Source: Pithys albifrons albifrons (Eukaryota > Chordata > Aves > Passeriformes > Thamnophilidae). Taken from it: DNA of 64,000 nt. The stretch is from contig NC_092463.1 in NCBI RefSeq assembly GCF_047495875.1, positions 24,479,224-24,543,223 on the forward strand, given 5' to 3'. A program made the position numbers and the translations under genes. The notes beneath the pieces were generated by a model, which searched no databases, was not told the origin of the DNA, and saw nothing but the letters and a program-made list of their open reading frames with translations. Positions 37,001 to 48,762 of this stretch are shown piece after piece (within the stretch, counting starts at the first letter, position 1; each line of letters starts with the position of its first letter).

Positions 37001-40000
37001 TCAGAAATGCCTCAGTTCTCCCCATCTCAGTCCTTTGGAGGCTGATGTGAAAAGAGACATAGGGAAATAAAAGCAGAGTAAGTCCTTTGGCTCACTTAAT
37101 GGCACAGTCAGTGTTTTGCCTTCACAGTAATCCAGTAAGGAAATAGCTAATTATCTGAGACAGGGCAAGTTTTCTATTTTTGTCAAAAAACCCCTTAAAA
37201 TTTAAAAATCATTTAGCAGTGCATCTCTTCAGCTAGCTTATCTTTTCCTCTTTGCTCCCCAAAAACAGCCTGCAGTAGAGAGAGTGTGAGGAGGCACAGC
37301 CTGTGGCAATGCCTTCTCTCCTGGGGCTGGCAGGAGGGGATTTTTGCAGAGAGAAGCCAATTAAGAGCCATCACTAAGGCATCAGCTGCTGGGAAATCAT
37401 GAGGCTCATTACCTCTCCTCTCCCCGCACATGCAGGCACCAGCTCACTCTTCCACAGCCTCCAGTAGCCACAGGTGCAGGAACACACTGCTGGGGTTGAG
37501 CTGTCCTCGCAGGGCAAGATGACAAGGGGTGTCAAGAGGGGAAAAAGTGCTAGGTGGTGGGATACCTTGCTGGGGATAAGGCAGATGCTGCCCCCACCCG
37601 TCACTAGGGAACCATGGGGCTTGCTGTAATGTCACTGGAGGGATTGGTTACTGAGGGTGATGCACTGGAGGGTGTTGGCATCACCCTCCACTGCTCATCT
37701 GTCCCTTTTGGTGCCAAGTTTATCCCAGGACAGCTCCCTCCCCACTGTTCCCCTCCTTGTCCCAGGGGTATCCGGACATAGGGACATTTGGGGACCACAT
37801 GTGCAGGTGTGCTGCTCCTCTACATGGACCTCAGTTTTGCTGTAGATGATACCAAGGCTGGATCTCAGAGGCAAGAAAGGGCTTTTCCAGGTGAACTGCA
37901 GCTGTAGTAGATGTATCTTAAAGATGCAATGTAAATATTCTCACAGGTGATACTTCAGAGGCTTTGGAGACTAGAGACTAATAAGTACCAGAAGCATCCA
38001 ACCAGACAGGGCCTGTGTCGCCCCACCCAAAATGAGCAGGTTCTCTCCTCAGGCCAGTCTCACCTGAGCAGAGGAGCTGGTGCTGCCCCTCCAGCCATTC
38101 CAGAGAGCAGGATGGGATGGGGCCAGAAGTGGAAGAGCCTCTCTTCTCCTCCCACTCCACCCCATCCTGCTTCTGCCCCTCAATTCTGCTCGATAGCTTT
38201 TCTGGCTGCAGGGTTGCACTCAGCTTGCTCCTATCCTCTGGAACCTTTTGGACCCTTCCCTGCAGAAATCCGCCCCCCCCCCTCTGTAATGGTTCCCTCT
38301 TTACTTTTGGAGACATGACGCTTAACTGGTTTTTAATCCTTCCAGGATTTTCTGGCTTAATTTTTAAATCCATCTTTTTGCTTAATTGAAGTGTCACCAG
38401 GATCAATCCCCGTGTCTCATGGGAAGTCAGAGCGCAGACAGAGCACTGCCTTCTCCTGGCACAGAGCTAGGGGACAGCCCAATGGGCAAGGGGCCCTTCC
38501 TGCCACACAGCCAGGCTCCCTCCCCCAACTCACACAGTTAGAGAAGTGCCAGGATAATAGAACTTTATTCTCAAGCATCTGAGTTTGGCAGGAGGCATCC
38601 ATTCCGCTGCAACATCATACCTTTCCCAGCACTGTGGTTACTGACATGATGGAAAAATGGATGGGGAGAGGGGCAAAGCAAGATGCTAGGGAAGGAGAAA
38701 TGAAATGCAAATAAATGCAGTATCTGCCAAAATGCCATCCTCAAAGTAGTATATCAAACTCTAGGCACAGGCAGCAAACTTTTGACAGTATTAGGCGAGA
38801 AAGATGGAGTGTTCCTTCCTGAAGTGCTTTCATATCTGAGTACCTTCTGCAAAACCCCAATATTTTCCAGATGCAAACTGCGCTAAATTAGCATTACACA
38901 TCACCTCACTTGTTGTCTAGAAGAGGAAAGACAAGAAAATGCTGCATCTAAAATTTGGCTAAACTGCTGGGATGGAGCCACACCACAGTTGTCAGGTGGG
39001 GACTGGTTCAAGAAATCTAAGACCAGGTGTTGTTGATTATTGGTATATTAGAAGAAGCATTGAGCTGGAGGACAAAATCCTTGAGGATCCAGATGAGGAC
39101 AGATCTTCCACCCTTCCACTAGCAATTTGGCATATGAAGGAGGGGCCTTAGCATGATTTGCTAAGAAGAAAAAATTAGGAGAGTTTTGAAATACAGAAGA
39201 ATAAAGAAATTGGGCTACCTTGAAGGCAGGAGAGGTGGCGACGGGATTAAATGCATGGAGATGCAATGAGGGTTTGCTAACAGGAAATACTGCAGCAGGC
39301 AGGGAGCTCTTCGGGTTGCAGTGACCAGGGAAAGGCCTGAGCCATTGCTCCAGCAGGAGAAAAGCGGATCTGATGTTGGGCAATTGGTTCAGCAAAAATA
39401 TTCATGAAGCATAAATGGCAGGGCAGTGGTGGGCCACGGCTGGATTCCAGGAGTCATTTTCAACCACAGCACATGAGATGAATTTTAATGGCAGAAGGAG
39501 GCAGAGAGGAAGAACAGGGACCTGGCAGTGTTTGAAGTAACCTGCTAGGACAGAGGCAGATGGTTCCCCATCTGGAAACAGGGCCCCTCCTGGGGCAGAG
39601 GAGGAAGAGGACTCTATGTACAGAGTTCATTCAGCAGCACTAGTTGCTTGTAGTCTGGACCTATGGAGGGAACAATGCAGGGCACTGATCCAAAAGATCC
39701 ATCTTTTTCTTCACATCTTCTTTGTTTCCCCCCCACACAGATATTTTGATAATGAATTGCTGCTATGCTTGTCAGCTCAGGAGCAATTTTGAATAGCGGC
39801 ACTGACTTTTCTATCTTCCTGCTGCTGCTACATCTGCACTCTGATGATCCCAGCAAAGCACAAGAGCTGTTTCATGAACTGCAACCCTTTCACCACCTTG
39901 AGATGCTTTTAAGACCAACAAACCAACTACCTGTGCAAGACCTGGAGGCAAAGCTGACACATACCAGCTCAGTGCCCCAAAGCTTTGCTTGGGCATAATC

Positions 40001-42360
40001 AACTATTCCCGTGGCACAGCATCCAGGCAGGCCCTGCTCCTCTGCACTGCAAACCTTCTGCACCTGCAAAGCCCCTCCAACAGACAAATGTGGTGCATTA
40101 GTGGCAGACCTAAACAGCAAGTAGGTGGAGGGCTGCTCCCCATGAGCTTTGCAGCCCCCCAGTTTTTGCTTTTCAGTTACCTTTTATTTTTTCTGGCACC
40201 AGCACTCATAAGCACCTGCCTGTGAGGGAGCTGACACAGCACCTGAAAGCTCACTGCACACATGCAAAGGGAGAGATTTACTATCCAGTACCTGGATGTG
40301 GAGCAGCTGAGGCTGCTTCAAATTCATCTCCCCCCATCAGATCAGTGAGAGAGCAGTATGACATATACAAATCAAGTGCTACAGCTTCCCCCCCATTTAA
40401 GCTCTGTTCAGCCACAAACTACAACAATAAATAATGAACACCCAGCATTCAGGTGGTGTCAACTGGCAGTGACCCACCCCATGGCCTACTGCCATCAAGT
40501 CATGGGAAAGAAGATAAAGGCACTTGTAAAATCCCTCAGGGGGATGAGTATTATTTTCCTACCATGCCACCTAGGCAAGCAGCTAAGGACAGAAAAACCA
40601 TCACACTTAAATGTTGTCACCAGGGCTTCTAAAAAACATCTTGCAAGGGATTGGAGCCCAACACCAGCACCCAGAAGAGATTCATCCTGCAACTGCCGAG
40701 GTGAGATGCATGCAACACTCCCAGTTCAGGGCAAGTTGGGTGATGTGAAGCAGGAGAAGCCATTCCTGCACCCCAAAGAACACAGGGTCCCACAACAGAG
40801 GATTCCCCCAGGCTCTCCTGGTGCCCACCTGCCCCCAGAACCACCTCCCACTGTGCTGTGCCATGCTCCAGCCCTGCTGCCTGCCCCAGCTTCCATGCCA
40901 TCCAGTCAGAAAACCCACCCTTCTTGCTTCTTCCCTTGGTTCAGACAAGGAAGGGAACACTCTCAGGATCTTGCATCCACCTTCAAAGCTGCTGTTGCAG
41001 CCACCACTGCCACTGAGAGCAGCTATCTCCAGCCTCCAGCAGTTTGGAGATGCAGGTGATCTTTCTGGAGTAATTACCAGTTCACCCCCTTAGAGGAGTT
41101 CATAGAGGAGTCCTCCTTGGCAGCTAATTACTCTAATTCCTGACACACAGAGCCCAGGGCTCTCTGCAGCGTGCACAGCACTGCTTGGCAGCTCCCTGCT
41201 CCCCACATGCCTCCCTTCACAGAGCACCCACTGCCCCAGAACCTCTCCTGTGGGACCACATAGGGTATGTTGAAATGGACAAATGGTGGTGAGACACCAC
41301 TGCCACCAAGCACGAGAAACTAAATGGTTTCTTAAGAGATGCCCCAGATGCTGTCTCAACACTGCTCCTCCAGGGCTGCTCCACCTCAGAGCCAAGAACA
41401 TCACAGGACAACACTAAGCAGCCTTCTCCTGCAGGCTGCTACAGAGGAACACTCAGCAGAGCTTCCTAGCATAGGGCCCCTCTGCCTAGGAGGCTGACAG
41501 GTAGCAAACCCAGACTGTATCAGGAGCAGGACTGGGTTCCAGTAGCCAGTGATGTTCCAGGCATCTTGAGAAAGAAAAAACAAGTTGTGAGCAAGACTGG
41601 GGGTAGGAGGATGGATGGGTGACAGACACACCACAACATGCATTATGGAATCTCAACTCTTAAGGTCACCAGAGCTCCTAATGCCCCTGCAAAGACTTGA
41701 GGGTAAGAAAGACCAGACTCAGTCCTGCTGACCCAGCCTCAGCAGCTGACTTTGTAAATGCAGGCCTCAGGAGCCTCTCCCTTCACATCTGCAGGTTGCT
41801 CTGACTCCTGGCAGCTTCCTAGGAAACAAGAGCAGGTACTGCAGTTGTCACCACAATCCTCAGCGGTAACAGCCAGCTGCAGACCTCCTACAGCTTAGTC
41901 CTGCACAGCCATGCTAGCGGACACCACAGGAGAACTCACACACCAAGGGGATAAGGCTTTTTGGAGTTAGGTAGAGACCTTGCACCCCAAGATGCTCACA
42001 GGGCAGAAGTGCAAACAACTGTTTTCAGCCTTCCAGTACAGCACAACCACTTTAGGGCAGGACCACCACTATCTCAGACATTGCCACTGCATCCCTGCCA
42101 GCACACAGGGCTATGCCCACTTAGTCATCTCCAGTCTTGCATCTGACCTGAGAGGCAAACCCTGCCCCCTTACCAGGAAGGGAACAGCTCCAGCCAGGCC
42201 TCCAGAGCACCATCAAGCAGCAGACAGTCCCCACCATGACCCAGGAAGCAGAAGCTTCTCAGGAGCAGGCACTCCCTGCCCATAAAAAACAGTTTCAGAA
42301 AGTAAACAGGGAGGGGAAACTTTGCCTAGAAATCACACAGCATGAGTTAGAAAGTGCACA
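34053..42360. other. Gene-free interval between the convergent SYNDIG1L and VRTN genes
   Basis: No protein family is recognisable in about 8.3 kb. The longest frame (233 codons, plus strand, 40,358-41,059) has no known domain and is Pro/His-rich. A block at about 35,060-35,175 contains the octamer ATGCAAAT and an AT-rich core in a locally GC-balanced setting, a plausible enhancer. A TTTATT at about 38,564 is a second possible minus-strand poly(A) signal that would give VRTN a much longer 3' UTR. Confidence 0.45.
35071..35078 (+). promoter_or_regulatory. Octamer (POU-factor) motif in a possible enhancer
   Basis: The octamer ATGCAAAT is a perfect match to the POU-domain (Oct) binding site. It is followed by AAATTAG and, within 100 bases, by several TAAT-like cores. 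Single 8-mers occur by chance about twice per 64 kb when both strands are counted, so function depends on conservation that cannot be assessed here. Confidence 0.2.
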
Positions 42361-42380
42361 GGACTAGAAGTGTAAGAGTC

Positions 42381-42386
42381 TTTATT
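42381..42386 (-). terminator. VRTN: Candidate poly(A) signal for VRTN
   Basis: TTTATT on the plus strand reads AATAAA on the minus strand, about 930 nt beyond the VRTN stop codon. It is the first canonical minus-strand hexamer I found downstream of the gene, giving a 3' UTR near 0.95 kb. Confidence 0.5.
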
Positions 42387-43312
42387 GCTTTGGTTTCTTA
42401 CAAGTGAGATAGGTGCATCTAAATTTGCTGCAAGGAGAAATCCACGTTGCTTGCAGCACAGCACAGGAAATGAAGGGACACTGGGCACACAAGTTTCAGT
42501 CTCTCCATCTCCCAGGCATCAGGGAAGAGAGACCCTAGGAAAGTAAGGCAGCTGCCAGCTGAGGAAGTAAAGGTTTGTGTAAAACGTTATTGCTACAAGA
42601 CCTGAAAGGTCAGGGACAGCTTTTCCAGAGCCTTCAAAAGACACAGCTTCTGAGCTTAGTGTTCCCAGCAGACAAACTACAGTGGGGACACAGACAAGTC
42701 CTCTCCTCTACCAACCTCCGCTCCCTCTAGAAAAGATCAGGGCAACCAGAGGCAGGTATTAAGAGCCAGAAACCCAAGGTGGTATCAGCACTGACCCCAA
42801 GTGAAGCTTTTCTTAGCTGGGAAGTACCCAGACCAAAGATGCTCCTCACATAAGGCTGAACACACCCCAGGCCCCTCTTCACCCGGAGCTGAGCCAGCAC
42901 TGCTCTGCTCACTGAGGAGGTGCTGGCCACCTCCACATTATTCATTCAAGCAACTGCTTGGGGCACAGAGACCTTCATATCCTTCATCTCAAAGAGGCCC
43001 AACATGACATCTGGCACAGTACTGCATCCCTTGCTCATCCTCTGAGAACAAGAAAAGGACAACTTCCTGGCCCCTCTCCTTCAGGGCAGCTCAGGGCCTT
43101 CTCCTTCCATTCCTCTAGTCTCTGGGAACAGGTGCTGTGAGGATGCTCCCATACCTGATTGAACCACACAGAAAATAAAGCCAGAGACTAGGAACAAAAT
43201 AAAACAAAATCAGAACAAAAGTTAGAGTGAGGTCCAAGCCCAGACACCCCACCAGAGAGCCAAAGGGCACATCAGCAGAGGAGCTGTGGCCAAGCCAGCT
43301 GACAAGTGGTGC

Positions 43313-45340
43313 TCAGGCATCCACCAATGTCAGCCCATCATGGAGGGCACGCTTCCACATGTAATAGGTGGAACGGGCTGTGAGTGGGAAGCGGGCACTG
43401 AACTCCTTGTAGGTTGGGAAGGTCTTTGACTCAAATCGCTGCTGCAGGAACAGCTTGGCCTGTGCCTTGAACTGGGCGGTAGCAATCACATCCATCACAA
43501 ACATACGGCTGTTGGCTTGCTCCGACATGGCATAGCCTGAAATGGTAGTGTTGCACGGCACAGTAGGCACTGGCTTATCTATGTGCATGGTGGATGCCTC
43601 CACATGGCACTGCGGCTTGAGGCCTGGCTCCACTCTTGGAGGTGCCAGGGAAGCAACACGGTTCAATGGCTGTCTGGAGCTAGTCCAGGACAGGCGATGC
43701 TGCCTGATGGCCTGGCCATGGCCCTTCCAAAACCAGTAGGCTGTGGAGGAAAGAGATGGATAGCGCAGGCGGAACTTGCAGAACGGCAGCTGCCACTGCT
43801 GGACTTGCCTCCTGGCCACATCTCGCAGCTGCATTCTCCAGCACAGAGAAGGCTTGAGCTGCAGGAGATTCCTGGGTGCTGGCCGATCTCCATTCCGTCT
43901 CTTCCTAACAGGCACACTGTTTGGCTTCAAATGCAGAAGTGGCTTTCCTATAGCTAGAGTTTTCTGGTTATCCAAGGGTGACTGGGGGTGTTTGAAGTTA
44001 GGGTTCTCCTTGATTGCTTTTCTTCGCCAATTGTAGTAAGTGGACCTGGAGATGCCAGGGAAGCTGCGTTTGAAGCACCTGTAAGGCACCAGAGTGTTCA
44101 TAGAAATGCATTTCTCCAGGTAGGATTTGGCTCCCTGCATGAAGATTCCTGCTTGGATGGGGTCTAGGGAAGGACTTGGGGATCTTAAGCTTCCCCGTGA
44201 ATTTGCTGGCTCATTCATATCAGCCTTTTTTGGCGCATCCCTTTGAAGCTCCTGCAACCTGTGGGCCTCAGACAGAGCAGAAGCATCACCATTGACCATG
44301 CTCTGCATCTCATGCTTCCAGGCATAGTACGTGGATCGGGAGATTTCTGGAAACATTTGCCGGAAGCGCTGGAGGGGGATTATATTGCCCTCCTGAAAGC
44401 AGGACTGAAGGAAGTGTTTAGCTGCAAACCTGGCAGCTGCTTTCTGCCGGTGTTCACGAGACTGGCGTTTCCAGCGGTAGAAGGTGCTCTTGGTAATACT
44501 GTATCGGTCACGCAAGTTAGAGTAGGTCAACTGGGGGTCACTGTTCAGCAGCTCAAGGGTCTTCATGGGCTGGACAGGAGGCTCTGGTGAAGGTACTGTG
44601 GGTTCTAGTTCCTCCAGGCCAACCACAGCCACAAAGTACTGTGCTTTGAAGACCTGCCGAGAGAGCTGCTGCCCTGACCACATGATGTGGAGCGTGGAGG
44701 TTTGCGGGCCACACTTTCTGGGCCGGATGAGCCGGTTGAAATAGGGCCGGATCTTCAAGTTGCTCATGGGATAGATAGAGTAGATGTTACACTGCAATAC
44801 TGAGGCAAGAGCATAGACATGCCACATGTTGGCAAAGGTGCCAGGGAAACAGGTAGCTTTGATATCAGCATCAAAGATGGCCTCCAGGATAGGCATGGGA
44901 AGGCTGGTCATCTCTGGGGTCTCTTCAGTGCAGAGGGAGTAGCGGGCAGCCTGCAGCATCACTTTGGAATCAATCATGCCATTCAAGTAGTATTGCTTGT
45001 GCAGCAGCATCTCCACCACAGTACGCACCTGCAGCTCCAGGCTGAGGCTGGGATTGCCCCAGAGCAGCACACTGGCAGCCTCAAAGAGGCGGTTTCCCTC
45101 ACCTTTGCAAACCAGAGGCAGCATGTTACTTGGGGCATCCTCAGGATAGAGGCTCCTGGCTACCCGGTCAACCTCTAGCTCTTCTTGGAACTGACTCCCA
45201 CAATAGCCAGGCAGGGAGAAAGATGACAGGGTCCTCTCTGCCTCCAGTGCTGCACTGGTGAGGCCATCCAGGCCAAAGCATTCGGTGGCTTCCTGCAGCT
45301 CCTGCAGCACAGACTGCACCAGCTGGTGTCGCTGGATCAT
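43313..45340 (-). CDS. VRTN: VRTN, vertnin (complete coding region in one exon)
   Basis: This encodes a 675-residue protein; human vertnin is about 700. Vertnin is a nuclear DNA-binding protein tied to thoracic vertebra and rib number in pigs and to somite segmentation. The start MIQRHQLV is chosen because a splice acceptor (CCTTCAG) ends at 45,342; the open frame running 32 codons further upstream is intron. Residues 70-245 look like a degenerate OTU fold: EGNR (81-84) stands where active OTU proteases have DGNC, and AQYFVAVV (233-240) stands where they have a His. Five copies of an S-T-Y-Y-x-W-K/R motif follow at about 281-291, 333-342, 430-440, 530-539 and 654-664, several preceded by a helical segment with K/R-x-F-P, like tandem helix-turn-helix modules. 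VRKRRNGDR (478-486) could be a nuclear signal. It is transcribed towards SYNDIG1L and away from ABCD4. Confidence 0.96.
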   Translation of the reverse strand: MIQRHQLVQSVLQELQEATECFGLDGLTSAALEAERTLSSFSLPGYCGSQFQEELEVDRVARSLYPEDAPSNMLPLVCKGEGNRLFEAASVLLWGNPSLSLELQVRTVVEMLLHKQYYLNGMIDSKVMLQAARYSLCTEETPEMTSLPMPILEAIFDADIKATCFPGTFANMWHVYALASVLQCNIYSIYPMSNLKIRPYFNRLIRPRKCGPQTSTLHIMWSGQQLSRQVFKAQYFVAVVGLEELEPTVPSPEPPVQPMKTLELLNSDPQLTYSNLRDRYSITKSTFYRWKRQSREHRQKAAARFAAKHFLQSCFQEGNIIPLQRFRQMFPEISRSTYYAWKHEMQSMVNGDASALSEAHRLQELQRDAPKKADMNEPANSRGSLRSPSPSLDPIQAGIFMQGAKSYLEKCISMNTLVPYRCFKRSFPGISRSTYYNWRRKAIKENPNFKHPQSPLDNQKTLAIGKPLLHLKPNSVPVRKRRNGDRPAPRNLLQLKPSLCWRMQLRDVARRQVQQWQLPFCKFRLRYPSLSSTAYWFWKGHGQAIRQHRLSWTSSRQPLNRVASLAPPRVEPGLKPQCHVEASTMHIDKPVPTVPCNTTISGYAMSEQANSRMFVMDVIATAQFKAQAKLFLQQRFESKTFPTYKEFSARFPLTARSTYYMWKRALHDGLTLVDA

Positions 45341-45341
45341 C

Positions 45342-48300
45342 CTGAAGGATGGCAAAAAGAAAGAAGTCACTGGAGATAAAGACAGTGCACACTCCAGACT
45401 GCAGCGGCCTGACCTCCAGGTCCAGCTCCTGACCAAAGGACAGGATGGGGGAAAAAGGTAGAGGAAAGGCCACTGCTCACCCCTTCACCCACACTCCAAG
45501 AACAAAGGAGGAAGCCTGGGTCTTCACAAGCAGACCTAGAAGCGGGACATGGGCTCAGCTTGCTCTCCAGTGACCTCCAGTGGGCAGCACATATGGCAGA
45601 CAGTCTCCACAGAACTCAGTGAAAACTAAAGAGTAACTGCATCCATTGCGTGGGAAGTCACATTACCTCCCACCCCTGTGCACTTGGCTTTGTGCCCAGC
45701 ATCACTCCTACACCCGCCTCTCCCACAGGTAGCTCCATCCTTCCCATTTTATCATTCCCCTACCAGCACCCAGAGAGAGGGTTTCCTCAAAGGGAAAACA
45801 TTTGTCACCTCTGCAGGAAGGGACCTGCAACAGAACCACACTGCATGGGTACATGGAAGGACCTGTCTCAAACTGTTCAAGCTCAACAGAAAAAGTGGCA
45901 AGGAACTTGCCCCCCTCCCTCAGAGAGGAGCACTGCAGCTGCACCCATTGCATGAACTGAAAACATGTTACAGAACCCGGGTTGTGAGGAAGAGACAGCC
46001 AGCCCAAGCCACAGCTACTGCTGCCTGAGCTGACACTAGATGTCACTTGCTGCTTAGCAGATACACATCACCAGCTAAAGAGAAGACACAAAAGGAGTGC
46101 TTCTCCTAGACCAGATACCAGGCAGGAGGCAACCCAAAAATGCAGGGAGTGTGAGCACTGAGTGGGTAATTAAGAGGCTACATGGAGCCCTCCTCTCTGA
46201 GCCAGTCCCAGTCCTGTCCTCCCTCTCTTCCCATACCAGTCCCCACTCATACAATACGAAGGGTCAAACCTGAATTCCCCTTTTTGTCCAGCTTTTACAT
46301 GCCCATGCGCTCTGACCCCACCACCCCAAGGGCTTTCATGATGGATGCAAACTCTTTAGCCCACGGTCCAGCTCCATCAGTGCAGCCCTCCTTTCACTGC
46401 CAGCCAGCTCAGGTTCCTCACACCAGCCAGCCCAGTCTCTCCCAGGGACCACAACATTCAAATAAGAAGCCAAATCTCCTTGATTTTCTCCTAAGGTTCA
46501 TTCCCATACCACCCCCAATATGTAAGGCATCACTTGGCAGCCCACTCAATTCACATCCCAGCCGAAGCCCACCTTCTCACAGCACTTCACAAGTATAATT
46601 ATGCACTCACAGCTTTGTGAGGAGATGGGCAACAGCAGAGCCAGGCAGAAGTAGGAGCTCAGTAAAGCAGATATCCTGCCTCACCTCTCCCACTTCTCAG
46701 TCCTGCAGCAGATACAGTTATTAATTCCACAGCATCTACAGCCCATGACCAAACCACAAATGAAATGAGGTGCCACAGAATCCAACAGACACATACAGGC
46801 TCTTTCACCACAAGGAGACTCCCTTCTGCTGTTTCCCCTTGCCTTTAATCAGGCCACAAGTAGTCATCAAATCAAGTGACTTCTGCTCCAAACTCCCCCA
46901 AGATCTCCTGAGTGTAGAGGCCAGAACCCTCTTATAGCTGCTCTTCACAGCTGTGGGGCATCAGCTATCAGAGACAAACAGGAGAATGCACACAGCTGTG
47001 AAGCAGAGAAGATAAACTTGTTCTAAAATTCTGGTCTGAGAAAATATCACTTCAGGTCAGGTATGTATTGTTATTCTCCTGGAAGTTCATAGGAATTTGT
47101 AGACATTATAAAAATTTTGACTAAGTCTGTGGTCAGTAGCATGTAATTGAGGAGTTGAAGCAAAGGCATCCCCCAGGAGAGCTGTAGGGCTGACGGAGCC
47201 CTAGTCCTTGTTCTCTGGGGCCTGTCAAACCCCTTAGGGGTCAGCCACCTATTCCTGCAGCAGCCACCACTTCCCCATTCAGCAGCCACAGCCTGCTGAG
47301 CACTGTCCCACCAGCAGAGCCAAGAAAGGCAAGACAGGCTTTTTTGTCCTGGAGAGCATAAGTAGCTAACATATGCTCAGGAACATCAGCAACAACGCTG
47401 GTCTTTATGTCCTAGGGGCATTTCCCACCCCCTTACAGCTTGGGGGAGACAGAGGGAGGGAGAGCTGGGGGCACAGGATTTAATCCTTTTTTTTCAGTGT
47501 TAACTCCACAACCTCAATGTCACCATCAGCTCCTGCTGCCCGGAGAAATCCTAAGGCAAAACCCACAGCTGAAACATAGCAATGAGCTCTTGGGTTAGGG
47601 TGGAGTGGGGCTTGGGTAAATCAGAAGCAGAAGTCAGACAGGCTGGGGGGCTTGGTTCATCGCCAGATCAAATCAAGGCACAGGAGACCTGCTGCAAAGG
47701 GAACATTTCTCCCCACACACCCCCAGGGAAGCCAGCGGAACACAACAGTGCTCGCTAAACTGCCTCAGCACTAAGAGGTAACCGAGGGAACTTTGCGCAG
47801 CTGATAAAATAGGTTTTACCTAACCTGGCCGCTTTTGCATTGTAACAGATAAGGAAACACTTGCAGATCACGTTCCCTCACCTAAACTCATGGGCTGGTG
47901 GCATCCAGTAGTGCAAGTTCCCCCAGCCAGTCACAAAAAACGCTCCCGCCAGCTGGAATCCAGAAGACTTTAGCTCCTGCCGCCCGGGAGCACTGGCACC
48001 TTGCAGGACCCGGGGTGTCCATGCATCCCAGCCCAGCTGGGTTAGGTGGCTCACTTCCCAGCCCCAGCGGTGGGCTCAGACCACCCCAGCGGTAAAGGCT
48101 CTCATTTGAACCACCGTGACCGTACAGCAGGAGCACAGAAGCAGTAGTCTCCGGGAGCTGTCTAGGCTGGAAATATCATCGGGGGAACTTCAGTGGGCGA
48201 GCAGCACCGGCAGCTCCGGCTGCGGGTAGCCTGCTCAGTCTGCCGACACCCACATGTCCACCGAAGCCCACAAACATCGCTCGCCGGGAGAGGGAAAAGC

Positions 48301-48762
48301 CTCGGAACCACCATCCCCTAGGCCGAAGCGCTGCAGCCGAGCCCAGCTTCGGCCGCCCTTAGGGCAGGGGCAGCAGCAGTGCCCGCTGGGGCGCGGGCGG
48401 CGCCTGACAGCCGCCCCCAGCCCCGGGCGCCCAAGAGCGCGCACCCGCGGCCGCTCACGCCTCTCCCGAAGGCAGCGAAGGAGGCTCCGCGCGGCCACCC
48501 CGGGACGGGGACAAGCCCCGTGCCCCGGGGGAGAGCACCGGCGGCCGCTCCCCTCGCCGGGAGACAAAGGGGCGCACAGCCCCTGGGCGAGGGAGCGGCC
48601 GCCGGTGCCCGGGCAGCTGCCGAGCAGAGGCGCAGGATGGGATGGGACGCCCGCCTGCCGGAGGAAGGTGCCGCCACAGCGGGACAACCCGCAGAGCCCG
48701 GGTTAGGAAGTAACGGCGCGGAACCGCAGCCCCGACGGCGCCCGGCACAGCTCCGTACTCAC
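45342..48762 (-). other. VRTN: VRTN intron 1
   Basis: On the minus strand the intron begins at 48,762 with GTGAGTACGG after exon sequence GGAGCCAG, and ends at 45,342 with a pyrimidine-rich CTTTCTTTTTGCCATCCTTCAG. It is 3.4 kb. Frames inside it (for example 138 codons on the plus strand at 46,182-46,598) show no family resemblance. Confidence 0.8.

Noticed and set aside
45341..45436. 32-codon N-terminal extension of the VRTN open frame
   Set aside because: A pyrimidine-rich splice acceptor ends one base before the MIQRHQ start; the extension is intron, and the mammalian protein starts at the equivalent position.
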